Assembly: GCA_007280275.1 (NCBI GenBank)
Contig: QYQB01000043.1
Span: 1 to 47,910, forward strand
Length of the DNA: 47,910 nucleotides
Source of the DNA: a bacterium
GTDB lineage: Bacteria; Bacteroidota; Ignavibacteria; UBA10030
Direction: 5' to 3'
Positions within the stretch are counted from its first letter, which is position 1. Every line of letters begins with the position of its first letter. The translations under genes were made by a program, and so were the position numbers. The notes below the pieces were generated by a model. The model searched no databases and was not told the DNA's origin. It was given only the letters and a program-made list of their open reading frames with translations. Below are positions 28,139 through 39,272 of this stretch, one piece after another.

Positions 28139-29629
28139 ATGAAGCGAATTTTCCCGTCATCCTTTTACAACCCAGTCACACTCGCCGGTGCTGCGATCGC
28201 TGGAGTAAGTTTCGGTCTTATTCTCTTCTTGATGGTTTTGGAGACCGTGACGAACAACCCGAAGCCCTACATGGGGATCATTGCGTTCGTACTTCTCCCA
28301 TCGATACTGCTCATAGGCCTTTTTATCCTGGTGTTCGGGATATTCCGTGCGAGACGACGCGAGCAAGCTGGTAAACCAGAGATGCGTCTGCCTCAAATTG
28401 ATCTCAACAATCCAAGGCACCGCACAGCGTTTATCTTTTTTTCCTTCGGCACGATTCTTCTTTTATTGCTCTCGGCTTTTGGGAGTTTCAAAGCGTATGA
28501 ACACACCGACTCAGACCAGTTTTGCGGAGAGACCTGCCACAAAGTCATGGCTCCGGAATACACAGCGTATCAATTCTCGCCTCATGCTCGCGTCGGGTGT
28601 GTAAAATGCCACATTGGGCCGGGAACCGGATGGTTTGTCCGTTCGAAGCTCTCCGGTGCATATCAGGTTTATGCAACGTTGTTCAACAAGTATCCGAGAC
28701 CAATCCCGACACCGATCGAAAACCTGCGTCCGGCGCAGGAGACGTGCGAACAATGCCACTGGCCGAAACACTTCTTCCGAGAAAAGCAAATCATCAACAC
28801 CTATTACACATCTGACGAGAAGAATACAAAGTGGATGCTCGACCTCCTCATAAAGATTGGAGGGGGCAACATCGAGGCGGGTCCGACCTCCGGTATCCAC
28901 TGGCATATGAATATCGGGAACCAGGTGACCTATGCCACGACCGACTCGCAACGTCAGATCATCCCGTGGGTTCAGGTGAAGGCCGCCGATGGAAAAGTGG
29001 TGACGTACAAATCGTCGGATAATCCTCTTAGTGATGATGATCTCCAGAAGGCAAAGAAGCGTCGGATGGATTGCATCGACTGCCACAACCGTCCGGCGCA
29101 CATTTATCATCCGCCGGCTCGTTCTGTCAACCACATCATTTCATTGGGATGGATTGATCAGGAACTACCGAGTGTGAAGAGCATAGCGGTGAAAGCGCTT
29201 GAGCTGCCGTACTCAACGAAGCAAGCCGCGCTTGACAGTATTAAGCTCGTGATTCAGGAATTCTACCGCACGACCCACCCGGAGGTGATGGCAAAGAAGA
29301 CCCAACAAGTCGAGAGGGCGATTGAAGAAGTCCAGAAAATCTATAGCCGTAACTACTTCCCTGAGATGCAGGTCAATTGGAAGAAGTTCAACGACAACAT
29401 TGGCCATATGTACTATCCGGGGTGTTTCCGATGCCATGACGGGAAGCACGTCTCCGAAGATGGAAAAGTTCTGTCGAGAGACTGCAATGTTTGCCACACG
29501 ATTCTTGCCCAGCAATTTGAAAAGGACAAGCTGCGAATGTCGTTGGGGGGCGTAGAATACAAGCATCCTGTCGATATCGGCGATTCGTGGAAAGAAATGA
29601 ATTGCAGTGATTGTCACAATGGCCGATGA
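28139..29629 (+). CDS. NapC/NirT-like membrane-anchored multiheme cytochrome (1 CX3CH + 6 CxxCH)
   Basis: N-terminal TMs; FCGETCHKVMAPEYTAYQFSPHARVGCVKCHIGPGTGWF typical of the family; CEQCH, CIDCH, CFRCH, CNVCH, CSDCH. Confidence 0.88.
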   Translation: MKRIFPSSFYNPVTLAGAAIAGVSFGLILFLMVLETVTNNPKPYMGIIAFVLLPSILLIGLFILVFGIFRARRREQAGKPEMRLPQIDLNNPRHRTAFIFFSFGTILLLLLSAFGSFKAYEHTDSDQFCGETCHKVMAPEYTAYQFSPHARVGCVKCHIGPGTGWFVRSKLSGAYQVYATLFNKYPRPIPTPIENLRPAQETCEQCHWPKHFFREKQIINTYYTSDEKNTKWMLDLLIKIGGGNIEAGPTSGIHWHMNIGNQVTYATTDSQRQIIPWVQVKAADGKVVTYKSSDNPLSDDDLQKAKKRRMDCIDCHNRPAHIYHPPARSVNHIISLGWIDQELPSVKSIAVKALELPYSTKQAALDSIKLVIQEFYRTTHPEVMAKKTQQVERAIEEVQKIYSRNYFPEMQVNWKKFNDNIGHMYYPGCFRCHDGKHVSEDGKVLSRDCNVCHTILAQQFEKDKLRMSLGGVEYKHPVDIGDSWKEMNCSDCHNGR

Positions 29630-29692
29630 TGCCATTGTTCCTAGTCAAGAGACTCCGATGAACAACATTGTTTTGCGGCCCTGGGAGGGTGA

Positions 29693-30433
29693 ATGAAAAT
29701 GTTTCTGCAAAAAATGCCGGATGCTCTCAAACGAGTCCTCGCGGTGTTTGTGCTGGTGGCTGCGGCGGCAGTGCTCGTGCGCGTCGTCCTTCCTGCCTCC
29801 TTGACGGATTCGCGACTGCATATCAAGTCCACGGTCGAGCGCGAGATGGCGCACCCGGTACGGTACGCCGGTTCTGAGGCCTGCGCTGATTGCCACGAGG
29901 AATACAAGGTCAAGCAAGGGGGGTATCACAAGAATCTCTCCTGCGAGACGTGTCATGGCGCCGCGAAGGAACACTCTGAGAATCCGTCCGAGCTCAAGCC
30001 CAAGCTGCCAAGAATGAGGGAATTCTGCGCCGGCTGCCACACGTACAACCCATCCAGACCATCGGGATTTCCTCAAGTCAACCCGGCGGCGCACAATCCG
30101 CTCAAGGTATGCGTTGAATGCCATAACCCGCATGACCCGAAGCCCACAAGGACCCCGCAGGAATGTTCGGCGTGCCATGCAGAGATTGCTCGGACAAAAG
30201 AACTTTCCCCGCACGCCCAGCTGGAATGCACTAACTGTCACACTGTTCCACAGGAACACAAACTGGCACCACGGTCGGTAAGGGCAGGAATTCCATCGGA
30301 GCGCTCGTTCTGCGGCAAGTGCCATAGTAAAGATTCGGGAAGAAAAGAAGCCCCGAAGGTAGATTTCCTCACTCACGGTGAGAAGTACTTGTGCTGGCAG
30401 TGCCACTATCCACATATGCCGGAGGTGCAATAG
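29693..30433 (+). CDS. Octaheme cytochrome c (8 CxxCH)
   Basis: N-terminal TM/signal; CADCH, CETCH, CAGCH, CVECH, CSACH, CTNCH, CGKCH, CWQCH. Confidence 0.88.
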   Translation: MKMFLQKMPDALKRVLAVFVLVAAAAVLVRVVLPASLTDSRLHIKSTVEREMAHPVRYAGSEACADCHEEYKVKQGGYHKNLSCETCHGAAKEHSENPSELKPKLPRMREFCAGCHTYNPSRPSGFPQVNPAAHNPLKVCVECHNPHDPKPTRTPQECSACHAEIARTKELSPHAQLECTNCHTVPQEHKLAPRSVRAGIPSERSFCGKCHSKDSGRKEAPKVDFLTHGEKYLCWQCHYPHMPEVQ

Positions 30434-30434
30434 C

Positions 30435-31175
30435 ATGGAGCGAAGAAGATTTCTGTCCAAGTTCATGTCGATCGCTGCCTCGGCTACTGTCGTCAGTGGA
30501 TTTTTCAAGCGTGCGGTTGCCCGCACAGACGGGTACGATCCGAAGGGCCATTACTATGGAATGGGAATCCAGATCGACAAATGCATTGGCTGCGGAAAAT
30601 GTGTGGAGGCGTGCAAAGAAGAAAACAACGTCCCCAAAGAACCATTTTTCTTCCGCACGTGGGTCGAGCGATATGTGATTAAGAAAGATGGAGAAACGTC
30701 CGTTCAGAACACCGATATGAGAATCGAACGGTCGAACGAAGTGTTCACTGAGAGAGACATCCTCAGAAGCTTTTTTGTACCCAAACTGTGCAATCAGTGT
30801 GACAATCCTCCGTGTGTTCAAGTCTGCCCCGTTGGGGCAACATTCAAGACCGAGGATGGGGTGATTCTCGTTGACGATGAACGATGCGTCGGGTGCCGGT
30901 ATTGTATCCAGGCCTGTCCCTACGGAGCCCGCTATCTTCATCCGGAGAGGGAAACTGCGGACAAGTGTACATTTTGCTATCACAGGATCACAAAAGGAAT
31001 GCTGCCTGCATGCGTCGAAGTATGCCCCAGCCAGGCGAGAATTTTCGGTGATGTGAAAAGCAGCGCAAGTCCCCTCGGGCGGTTCAAGCGGATGAACAAA
31101 CTCCATGTACTGAAGCCGTCCTTGAATACGGAGCCCAAAGTCTCTTATTCTGGTCTTGATGGAGAAGTGCGATGA
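30435..31175 (+). CDS. 4Fe-4S ferredoxin-type electron-transfer subunit (NrfC/DmsB/HybA-like)
   Basis: CIGCGKCVEACKEEN, CNQCDNPPCVQVCPVGA, CVGCRYCIQACPYGAR, CTFCYHRITKGMLPACVEVCPSQAR; RRRF-type N-terminus (possible Tat). Confidence 0.92.
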   Translation: MERRRFLSKFMSIAASATVVSGFFKRAVARTDGYDPKGHYYGMGIQIDKCIGCGKCVEACKEENNVPKEPFFFRTWVERYVIKKDGETSVQNTDMRIERSNEVFTERDILRSFFVPKLCNQCDNPPCVQVCPVGATFKTEDGVILVDDERCVGCRYCIQACPYGARYLHPERETADKCTFCYHRITKGMLPACVEVCPSQARIFGDVKSSASPLGRFKRMNKLHVLKPSLNTEPKVSYSGLDGEVR

Positions 31176-32407
31176 ACAGTCCACTCACCGAAAAGCTGTT
31201 CGACCTGCTCAAGCAGGTGACCGGGTACATCTATCCGAATGAGATAGAAGTCCATTGGGGCATTCTGGTTGTTGTGTATCCGTATCTTACCGGATTGGTC
31301 GCCGGTGCATTTATTCTCGCCTCGCTCGTGAAGGTCTTCAATGTGAAAGAGGTTCAGCCCGCCTATCGGTTGGCAATGCTTACGGCGCTCTCGTTTCTTC
31401 TTATCGCTCCGCTGCCATTGCTGCTGCATCTTGGCCATCCGGTACGATCATATGAGATCTTTCTCAATCCGAACTTCACGTCGGCGATGGCCATGTTCGG
31501 CTTTGTCTATGCCTGGTATCTCATGGTCGTTCTGATCCTGGAGATCTGGTTTACCTATCGCAAGGATCTCATTGTATGGTCCCAGGGAGAAACAGGGTTG
31601 ATGCGATGGGTGCACAGGGCTGTCGCGTTGTACTCGACCGACATCAGCGACAAGGCCGTGGAGTTTGACAAGAAAATGGTGAAAGGCATTACGATCATCG
31701 GAATACCGTCGGCCTTCCTTCTGCATGGGTATGTGGGGTTCATTTTTGGCTCCATTAAGGCGAATCCCTGGTGGAGCAGCGTCCTGATGCCGATTGTGTT
31801 CCTGTTCTCAGCTATTGTCTCCGGCATTGCGCTTGTCCTCTTCCTCTATATGGTGATTACCCCGCTCCGGAAGGAAAAGATCGACATCAAGTGTGTGGAT
31901 AAAATGGCGTCGTTTCTTTTCTATGCGGTTATTGTTGACTTCTCGCTCGAATTTCTTGATTTTATCCACCGGCTCTATGAGAGCGAAGAGTCAATCAACA
32001 TCCTGTCAGATCTTGTCATGAACAAGCTGTTTATCAGCCTCGGCGTTCTTCAGGTCCTTCTGGGCATGTTGCTGCCCCTCGGAATGATGGTCGCCATCCG
32101 GCTCTTCAAATTTGAGGAGGAATTGAGGAAACTTCTGTACTTTGTCTCAGCGATTCTGATCCAGATTGGGATATTCGCAACGAGATGGAATGTCGTGATC
32201 GGGGGCCAGATGTTTTCCAAGAGTTTCAGAGGCCTGACCGCGTACAAGATGGATATTGGCGGGATGGAAGGATTCCTGATGACGCTCGTTCTTCTCTCGT
32301 TGCCGTTCATTGTTCTTTCCATCCTTATCAAAGTGCTGCCGCCTTGGGAAAAACCGGCGAAGGGGACTACTGAAGGTGGCACAATGGAACGCTCAGTGAT
32401 CGGCTGA
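31172..32407 (+). CDS. NrfD/PsrC-family integral membrane quinone-interacting subunit
   Basis: Multi-TM ORF overlapping the Fe-S subunit stop; HWGILVVVYPYLTGLVAGAFILASL, LLHLGHPVRSYEIFLNPNFTSAMAMFG. Confidence 0.9.
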   Translation: MNSPLTEKLFDLLKQVTGYIYPNEIEVHWGILVVVYPYLTGLVAGAFILASLVKVFNVKEVQPAYRLAMLTALSFLLIAPLPLLLHLGHPVRSYEIFLNPNFTSAMAMFGFVYAWYLMVVLILEIWFTYRKDLIVWSQGETGLMRWVHRAVALYSTDISDKAVEFDKKMVKGITIIGIPSAFLLHGYVGFIFGSIKANPWWSSVLMPIVFLFSAIVSGIALVLFLYMVITPLRKEKIDIKCVDKMASFLFYAVIVDFSLEFLDFIHRLYESEESINILSDLVMNKLFISLGVLQVLLGMLLPLGMMVAIRLFKFEEELRKLLYFVSAILIQIGIFATRWNVVIGGQMFSKSFRGLTAYKMDIGGMEGFLMTLVLLSLPFIVLSILIKVLPPWEKPAKGTTEGGTMERSVIG

Positions 32408-32498
32408 ACGGTGCGTGTGGGCAGGGCGGTTCCCAAAGACCAGTGCCGGTACCTTAGACAATATAAACTGTAGACTCTACAAGCGCAGGGCGTAGATT

Positions 32499-32957
32499 AT
32501 GACAAGCGAAGTCGGACCAAACGGTGAGCAAGAAACCAGGAGGGGCTTCCTGAGGTATCTCCTTGGGGGCGGTCTGGTTGCATCGCTCGCTGCAGTTCTG
32601 TATCCGATTATGGCGTACCTGAAGCCGCCTCAGCAAGCAGAGGTAGAAGTGACGAGCGTGAAGGCCGGCAAGGTCAGTGCCATGGAGAAAGAGAGCGGCA
32701 TCATCGTTCGGTTCGGGAACAAGCCGGTGATCCTTGTTCGGAATGCAGCCGGTGAATTTCGCGCCTTTTCCGCCACGTGCACACACCTTGATTGCACGGT
32801 GCAATTTCGCAAAGACATGGGTCTTATCTGGTGCGCATGTCATAACGGCCGGTACGATCTGAACGGACGCAACGTGGCGGGTCCGCCGCCGCGTCCGCTT
32901 GACGAATACAGGGTCATCATCCAAGGTGAAGACATCTCAATCTCGAAGAAAGCATGA
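32499..32957 (+). CDS. Rieske [2Fe-2S] protein
   Basis: CTHLDCTV...[25 protein letters not shown] anchor [25 protein letters not shown]. Confidence 0.92.
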   Translation: MTSEVGPNGEQETRRGFLRYLLGGGLVASLAAVLYPIMAYLKPPQQAEVEVTSVKAGKVSAMEKESGIIVRFGNKPVILVRNAAGEFRAFSATCTHLDCTVQFRKDMGLIWCACHNGRYDLNGRNVAGPPPRPLDEYRVIIQGEDISISKKA

Positions 32958-34033
32958 ACACTTTCTGGTCAAGACTCTACTCCTGGGCTGACGAGCGTGT
33001 CAAGCTTGGCGGCCTTGTTGAATACATGGGGAAGAAGTACGTGCCCGTGAATCGACATTCAATATGGTACTACTTCGGTGGCGTGTCGCTCTTCCTGTTC
33101 ATTATTCAGGTGGTGACGGGCATCCTCCTGTTATTGTACTATAAAAGTGGAGAGCTGCTTGCCTTCGAGAGCATCCAATTTATTATGGCAAAGGTTCGGT
33201 TCGGGTGGCTCATCCGGTCTCTCCACAGCTGGACTGCGAACCTCTTTGTTCTGACTGCGATGATTCACATGTTCAGCGTCTTCTTCGGGAAGGCGTACCG
33301 AAAACCGCGGGGAATCACATGGATCACGGGAATGGTGATGTTCTTTCTCGCTCTCGGTTTTGGTTTCAGCGGGTATCTTCTTCCCTGGAATGAACTCGCG
33401 TTTTTTGCCACGAAGGTAGGAACCGACATCGCCGGCGCTGTACCCATTGTCGGCAAGCCGATGATGGTTTTCCTGCGCGGCGGTGAAGATGTGACCGGCG
33501 CAACGCTCTCCCGCTTTTTTGGATTCCACGTGGCGCTCTTGCCGGGGATATTTACCGTGTTTCTGGGCATACACCTCCTTCTGGTTCAGCGACAGGGGAT
33601 GAGTGAACCGCTATCGCATGGAGATTCGCCGGATACCGAACGCAAGACGATGCCATTCTTCCCGAACTTTCTGCTGCGGGATATGCTCTTCTGGCTGATG
33701 GTGCTCAATCTTCTGGCGATTCTGGCTGTCTTCTTCCCATGGGAGCTTGGAAAGAAAGCCGATGCGTTTGCCTCCGCTCCTGCTGGCATCAAGCCCGAGT
33801 GGTACTTCCTGTTCATGTTTCAGACCTTGAAGTACATCCCGGGGAAAATCCTCTTCATCGATGGCGAAGTGCTCGGCATTCTTGTTTTCGGACTGGCCGG
33901 ATTCCTGTGGTTGATGGTTCCGTTCTGGGACAGAAAAAGCTCGCGGGGAGAGACCAACCGTCTCATCAATTATGTTGGGATCTTCGTGGTCTTCTACATG
34001 ATCATTCTCACAATCGTAGGGTGGATCGTATGA
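32954..34033 (+). CDS. bc-complex cytochrome b subunit
   Basis: [90 protein letters not shown]; overlaps the Rieske stop. Confidence 0.93.
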   Translation: MNTFWSRLYSWADERVKLGGLVEYMGKKYVPVNRHSIWYYFGGVSLFLFIIQVVTGILLLLYYKSGELLAFESIQFIMAKVRFGWLIRSLHSWTANLFVLTAMIHMFSVFFGKAYRKPRGITWITGMVMFFLALGFGFSGYLLPWNELAFFATKVGTDIAGAVPIVGKPMMVFLRGGEDVTGATLSRFFGFHVALLPGIFTVFLGIHLLLVQRQGMSEPLSHGDSPDTERKTMPFFPNFLLRDMLFWLMVLNLLAILAVFFPWELGKKADAFASAPAGIKPEWYFLFMFQTLKYIPGKILFIDGEVLGILVFGLAGFLWLMVPFWDRKSSRGETNRLINYVGIFVVFYMIILTIVGWIV

Positions 34034-35502
34034 ACAGAACCACCCGAATTATGTTCGGTCTTCTCATGCTTGCTTTCTCATCTGCGGGGTTTGCTGGTGC
34101 CGATGACAAATGCCTGACGTGCCATGAATCGATTGGCGGGAAAGCAGTGGATCTTTTCAAGCGCGATGTGCATCACGCGAAGGGAATTTCGTGCGCCGGC
34201 TGTCACGGCGGGAATGCGCAGTCCGATGACATGGAGAAGGCGATGGACCCGAAGGCTGGCTACATCGGCGTGCCCAAGGGGGATGACATCTCCAGGGTCT
34301 GCGCTAAATGCCACGGCGACAGCGGACGGATGAAGCAATACAGTTCTCACTTGCCCACCAACCAAATCGAGAATCTACGGGCCAGCGTTCACGGAAAGCT
34401 CTCAACCAACGGCAAGGAGCGCATTGTTCAATGCACTACCTGCCACGACGCCCATGGAATCGTGCCGGTCAAGAATCCCGGTTCACCGGTCTATCCGTTG
34501 AACATTGTCAAGAAGTGCACGCAGTGCCACGCGAACGCGGCCTTGATGCGGACCTACAACCCATCGCTTCCCGTCGACCAGCTCGACAAGTACCGGACGA
34601 GCGTCCATGGGATGCGGAATGCGAAGGGGGACGCGAAGGTTGCAGAATGCGCAAGCTGCCACGGCAGTCACGATATTCTCTCGGTGAAAGACACGAAGTC
34701 TTCCGTCTACCCCACGAACATCCCTTCGACATGCGCTCATTGCCACAGCAAGGCGGAGTACATGAAGGAGTACAAGATTCCGACGGATCAATTCGACAAG
34801 TTCTCAAGGAGTGTCCACGGAGTCGCTTTGCTGCAGAAACATGATCTTGGAGCGCCTGCGTGCAACAGCTGCCATGGGAACCATGCAGCAACACCGCCGG
34901 GCGTCCAGTCGGTTTCGAAAGTGTGCGGAACCTGCCACGCGTTGAATGCCGATCTGTTCTCCTCGAGTCCTCACAAGAAAGCGTTCGATGACCGGAAGCT
35001 CCCGGAGTGCGAGACATGCCATGGCAACCACGAAATCATTGTTGCAACGAACAAGCTGCTCGGAGTGACCTCCGAGGCGGTCTGCAGCCGTTGCCACAAC
35101 GAGAGCCAGAATGTCAAAGGATTCGCCACTGCAAAAGCGATGAGAGGATTGATCGACAGTCTCGAATCCCGGGAAAAACGGGCCATCGCTCTTGTGAATG
35201 AAGCGGAGCAGAAGGGGATGGAAATTTCAGAAGCGAAGTACAAGTTGCGGGACGCTCATCAAGCGCGGCTTGAGTCGAGGACGATGGTGCACTCCTTTAA
35301 CGAAGCCCGTTTCCAGGACGTTGTCAACAAGGGTATCGTTGTCTCGGCTTCGGTCAGCGAAGAAGCAACGCAGGCGCTGGACGAGTACGTATTTCGCAGA
35401 GTCGGATTGGGGCTTGCCACACTGGCGATCACCGTCCTTGCGATCTCTCTGTACGTCTACATTCGAAGACTTGAACGACATCAAGCCATGGGAGGAAAGT
35501 GA
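34030..35502 (+). CDS. Multiheme cytochrome c (11 CxxCH) with C-terminal TM anchor
   Basis: ATG overlaps the cytochrome b stop; 11 CxxCH; C-terminal helix [25 protein letters not shown]. Confidence 0.9.
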   Translation: MNRTTRIMFGLLMLAFSSAGFAGADDKCLTCHESIGGKAVDLFKRDVHHAKGISCAGCHGGNAQSDDMEKAMDPKAGYIGVPKGDDISRVCAKCHGDSGRMKQYSSHLPTNQIENLRASVHGKLSTNGKERIVQCTTCHDAHGIVPVKNPGSPVYPLNIVKKCTQCHANAALMRTYNPSLPVDQLDKYRTSVHGMRNAKGDAKVAECASCHGSHDILSVKDTKSSVYPTNIPSTCAHCHSKAEYMKEYKIPTDQFDKFSRSVHGVALLQKHDLGAPACNSCHGNHAATPPGVQSVSKVCGTCHALNADLFSSSPHKKAFDDRKLPECETCHGNHEIIVATNKLLGVTSEAVCSRCHNESQNVKGFATAKAMRGLIDSLESREKRAIALVNEAEQKGMEISEAKYKLRDAHQARLESRTMVHSFNEARFQDVVNKGIVVSASVSEEATQALDEYVFRRVGLGLATLAITVLAISLYVYIRRLERHQAMGGK

Positions 35503-35544
35503 CTCCCTTTGTTCCACATCGATAACTAATCCAGGAGGATCTCT

Positions 35545-36078
35545 ATGGTAACCCGTTTTCTCACCCTGCTGTTGATTGTGATCGTGGCCGTTGGGTTTAC
35601 ATCACAGGCTCAGAACAAGTACATCGGCGTCAAGATGTGCTCCATGTGTCACAAAGCGGACAAATCAGGAAATCAGTTTGGCGTGTGGCAGAAGACCAAA
35701 CACGCTGAAGCATACAAGACCCTGACCGGTGCGAAGGCTGCTGAGATTGCAAAAGGAAAAGGCATCAAGAACGCAGCGGAAGCTCAGGAATGTCTCGCAT
35801 GCCATGGTGCTGTTGATGCGAAGCTCGCCGAGAAGACCTTCGATGTGAAAGACGGCGTGCAGTGCGAAGTATGCCACGGTCCGGGATCTGCCTATAAGAA
35901 CATGGCTGTCATGAAAGACAAGGCCAAGGCGATCGCCGCCGGTTTGCACGAGTTCAAAGACATGGCAGCCGTCGAGACTTTCTGCAAGACCTGCCACAAC
36001 GAAAAGAGCCCGACCCACAAAGCCTTCAAGTTCGAGGAGATGTGGGGAAAGATCAAGCACCCGGTGAAGAAGGGCTAG
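35545..36078 (+). CDS. Tetraheme cytochrome c (c554-like)
   Basis: RBS aggagg; signal peptide; CSMCH...W..TKHAEAYKTL, CLACH, CEVCHGPGS, CKTCH. Confidence 0.88.
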   Translation: MVTRFLTLLLIVIVAVGFTSQAQNKYIGVKMCSMCHKADKSGNQFGVWQKTKHAEAYKTLTGAKAAEIAKGKGIKNAAEAQECLACHGAVDAKLAEKTFDVKDGVQCEVCHGPGSAYKNMAVMKDKAKAIAAGLHEFKDMAAVETFCKTCHNEKSPTHKAFKFEEMWGKIKHPVKKG

Positions 36079-36126
36079 CAATTTCGCAGTGTGCTTGGAT
36101 TGGTGCTTCACGACGGTACAATGGAA

Positions 36127-36157
36127 GCGGCGCTGTGGCGCAAAGCGCAGCGCCGTT
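36127..36157 (+). terminator. Hairpin, terminator-like
   Basis: cggcgctgtggcgcaaagcgcagcgccgtttat. Confidence 0.5.
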
Positions 36158-36191
36158 TATCCCCTCTGTTCTCTCGTAAGGGGAAGTTCCA

Positions 36192-36593
36192 ATGGACAGG
36201 AATGCGGTTCAGAAATCCTTCGAAGTGTGGCTGTTCGTTGCAGTCGCCGCATCAATGAACGGCATGTTCCGGAGTCTGTTTCTCGTGCCGAGGATAGGAG
36301 AGTATACTTCACACGTGCTGAGCGTGCTGATGTTGATGATTGTCGTTCTCCTCTCCTCATCTGTATTGGTGAACAGGCTCCTGAAGGAGTACGCCAACAG
36401 CGATTTGTTCCTGATCGGATCCCTGTGGGCGGTACTGACGTTGAGTGTCGACTTTGTCTTTGAGCTCTATGTTCTTGAAATACCCTGGAGAGCGATTCTA
36501 TCCGACTACAATGTGTCTTCCGGACGGATCTGGATCCTGGTGCTGACCACGGAGATCATCGGACCTTGGTTTATGGCTTCGAACAATCGTTGA
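36192..36593 (+). CDS. Small multi-TM membrane protein of unknown function
   Basis: 133 aa with several hydrophobic segments; same strand as flanking cytochrome genes. Confidence 0.6.
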   Translation: MDRNAVQKSFEVWLFVAVAASMNGMFRSLFLVPRIGEYTSHVLSVLMLMIVVLLSSSVLVNRLLKEYANSDLFLIGSLWAVLTLSVDFVFELYVLEIPWRAILSDYNVSSGRIWILVLTTEIIGPWFMASNNR

Positions 36594-36708
36594 CCAGAGG
36601 GCAGACGCTCGTTTTCAGCACGAATGTATTGACACCACTGTTTTCAGCGACCTTGTTATTTGAACTTGTGACGTTGTTTTGATCAACCATACTCTTACTA
36701 GAGCGATT

Positions 36709-38022
36709 ATGAAGAAACTCCTGGTTGTCGCCTGTCTCATCTTCCTTTCGGTCTCCGGTACTCTTGCACAACGGTTGCAGGCCCGGTTTGTCACCTCCGC
36801 ATATGCCTGGGAGAGACAGGACACGATTGGAACCTCCTCGCAGCATCTTTTCGGCTATCAGACGATACAGCTTTCCATCGCCGGTGAAAAGCTCTCGTTC
36901 AATACCTACCTTCAGGGCTTCAATGATTTTGCCGGCCCCCTCAAGAATGAGGGAATCCTGAGAGTCTATAACCTCTATTTCAAAGCCTCGAATATCGCTC
37001 AGCTTGCAGATGTGAGCCTGGGGCGTCAGGCGGTCTTCGCGGGCGTGGGCACCGGGACGATCGATGGAGGGCTTGTGTCGCTCAAGTTCCTTGATTCCCG
37101 GCTGAAAGTCGTCGGATACTACGGCACGCTCCCGTCAGAGCGCTACAAGATGGCGTTGATCAGCAATGCCGGCGACAACTACATGACAGGCGGCCAAATG
37201 GTTGCCTCGCCCGCCGACTTTGCCCAGATCTCGGTGAGCTATATGCAGAAGCATCTCAGGCCCGAGACATACATCGGCATCCGCCGGGATTCGCTCTTCA
37301 ATCCGTACCCGATCGAGATCAAGCCCTCGGCAGCGGCAGAAGAATACATCAGCGGCGATGTCAATCTCGAATACAACGACGTCATTTCGGGATATGGCCG
37401 GTATGATTATGATCTCCTTTCGGAGAAAAACTCCCGGATGCAGCTCTTCACGAGGGTGAAGCCGTTCGGCTCCCTGAACGTCAAAGCGCTCGAACCATTG
37501 AGCCTGACAGGAGAGTACGTCCAGCGCGATCCGCGGTTGCTCTATAATTCGATTTTCTCAGTCTTCACATTCAACTCCCTGAAGGAATATGAGGTGGGAG
37601 TTGAGTATGCGATCGGCACAGCCTGGCAGGTGTTCGCGAAGTATGGAGCGGTCTCCTACAACGACGCAACGCAGAACCAAATTACAGTCGGCGTGAATGG
37701 CGAACATGTCTCATTAAGCGTCACGAGAGATAACGGGGATGGCGGAGAACTGAGCGCTGCGTCCTTGAACCTTGGATATCCGCTGCTCGAGAACAAGCTG
37801 ACACCGACACTTCTCCTTGGCTATGCGCATTACAAACTGAGCGAGTACTCCTCAAAGCTGGATGATGCACTCAGCGTTGCTGTGGGGGCTGTCTATCGCC
37901 CCTCCCGGCTCTTCAGTGTCGATGCACAGGCGCAGTGGATCCAGAACAAGATCTACAGCAGCGACATGCGTTTCTTTGTGAGGGTAAACTATCTTCTCAG
38001 CCACCAACTTGAAATCTTCTAG
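36709..38022 (+). CDS. Predicted outer-membrane beta-barrel/porin
   Basis: Signal peptide MKKLLVVACLIFLSVSGTLAQ; alternating amphipathic strands; C-terminal aromatic (HQLEIF); 7 bp upstream of the next multiheme gene. Confidence 0.75.
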   Translation: MKKLLVVACLIFLSVSGTLAQRLQARFVTSAYAWERQDTIGTSSQHLFGYQTIQLSIAGEKLSFNTYLQGFNDFAGPLKNEGILRVYNLYFKASNIAQLADVSLGRQAVFAGVGTGTIDGGLVSLKFLDSRLKVVGYYGTLPSERYKMALISNAGDNYMTGGQMVASPADFAQISVSYMQKHLRPETYIGIRRDSLFNPYPIEIKPSAAAEEYISGDVNLEYNDVISGYGRYDYDLLSEKNSRMQLFTRVKPFGSLNVKALEPLSLTGEYVQRDPRLLYNSIFSVFTFNSLKEYEVGVEYAIGTAWQVFAKYGAVSYNDATQNQITVGVNGEHVSLSVTRDNGDGGELSAASLNLGYPLLENKLTPTLLLGYAHYKLSEYSSKLDDALSVAVGAVYRPSRLFSVDAQAQWIQNKIYSSDMRFFVRVNYLLSHQLEIF

Positions 38023-38029
38023 AAACCTT

Positions 38030-39262
38030 ATGCCAAACCCCACATCACACAGTATCGTTCGGCGGGTCCCCAACGGGTTCTTTTCTGTCGCTGTCTGCGT
38101 GCTGGCCCTGACACTGGTGGCGTTTTCCAGTGTCAACGCCCAGTCCAAGGACCGACCGACCACAATCAAATTCTCTCACCGCTTTCACGTCAGGGATGCG
38201 GGTGCTGCCTGTGCGGATTGCCATACGGCCGCGCCAACAAGCAAACTCGCTTCGGACACGCTGCTCGCAACGCACGAAAACTGCAAGTCGTGTCACGAAG
38301 AGCAACTGAGCTCGAAGTGCGCTTTCTGCCATACGAGCGAGGACCCGACGACGTACACGACCACCCCGTTGCCCAAGCGCAACCTTGTGTTCTCGCACCA
38401 GCAACACGTCGAGGCGCAAAAGGTCGAGTGTGAAAAATGCCACACTGGTGTGGACAAGGCGGAAATCGGTGTCTCGGTTGGGATCCCACCGATGCCAACG
38501 TGCAACACCTGCCATAACGACATCAAGGCATCGAATGCGTGTGAAGGATGCCACGTGGACATGGCTGCACTCCGGCCCAGAGAGCACGATCGCACAGAAT
38601 TCGTCCGTGAGCACAAAATGGCTGCCCGCATTTCGACGGCGACATGCGCATCATGCCATACGCAGGAATCGTGTGCGGACTGTCATAACGGTTCGGATCT
38701 TCTGAAGGTCAGTGTCCCCGGGAAGGATCTCATGTCACTCCGCTCGCCGCGGCTCACTGCCAACGATCGCGGTCAAGGGATGCGAACGGCGAAGGTACAC
38801 GATCTGAACTTCAAGTTTACCCACGGTCTCGCGGTTGAAGGCAAAACTTCCGACTGCCAGACGTGTCATAACAAGCAAACCTTCTGTGCAACGTGTCACG
38901 CAGCAGGAGGGAATGTCAACCAGGGAAAATTCCAGCCAGAGTCTCACCGAAAGTCGGGGTTTGTGACGATTGGAGTCGGATCCGGCGGTGGTGTGCATGC
39001 TAAACTGGCCAGAAGGGATATCGAAAGCTGTGCATCCTGCCACGACACGCAGGGCGCTGATCCGGCTTGCATCACGTGTCATATGGATTCGGATGGAATC
39101 AAAGGGACGAACGCCAGGACGCATGAACGGGGCTTCATGGCCGGAAACCATGGCACCTGGCATACGGATCCCGGTGCGACGTGCTATGTCTGTCATACGG
39201 ATGCCAATGCGCGTGCCGGGGGAATTAAAGGACAGAAGTTCTGTGGCTATTGTCATAAATGA
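38030..39262 (+). CDS. Periplasmic multiheme cytochrome c (14 CxxCH)
   Basis: 14 CxxCH counted; N-terminal signal; no other TM; adjacent to beta-barrel gene. Confidence 0.9.
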   Translation: MPNPTSHSIVRRVPNGFFSVAVCVLALTLVAFSSVNAQSKDRPTTIKFSHRFHVRDAGAACADCHTAAPTSKLASDTLLATHENCKSCHEEQLSSKCAFCHTSEDPTTYTTTPLPKRNLVFSHQQHVEAQKVECEKCHTGVDKAEIGVSVGIPPMPTCNTCHNDIKASNACEGCHVDMAALRPREHDRTEFVREHKMAARISTATCASCHTQESCADCHNGSDLLKVSVPGKDLMSLRSPRLTANDRGQGMRTAKVHDLNFKFTHGLAVEGKTSDCQTCHNKQTFCATCHAAGGNVNQGKFQPESHRKSGFVTIGVGSGGGVHAKLARRDIESCASCHDTQGADPACITCHMDSDGIKGTNARTHERGFMAGNHGTWHTDPGATCYVCHTDANARAGGIKGQKFCGYCHK

Positions 39263-39272
39263 GCGGAAACCT

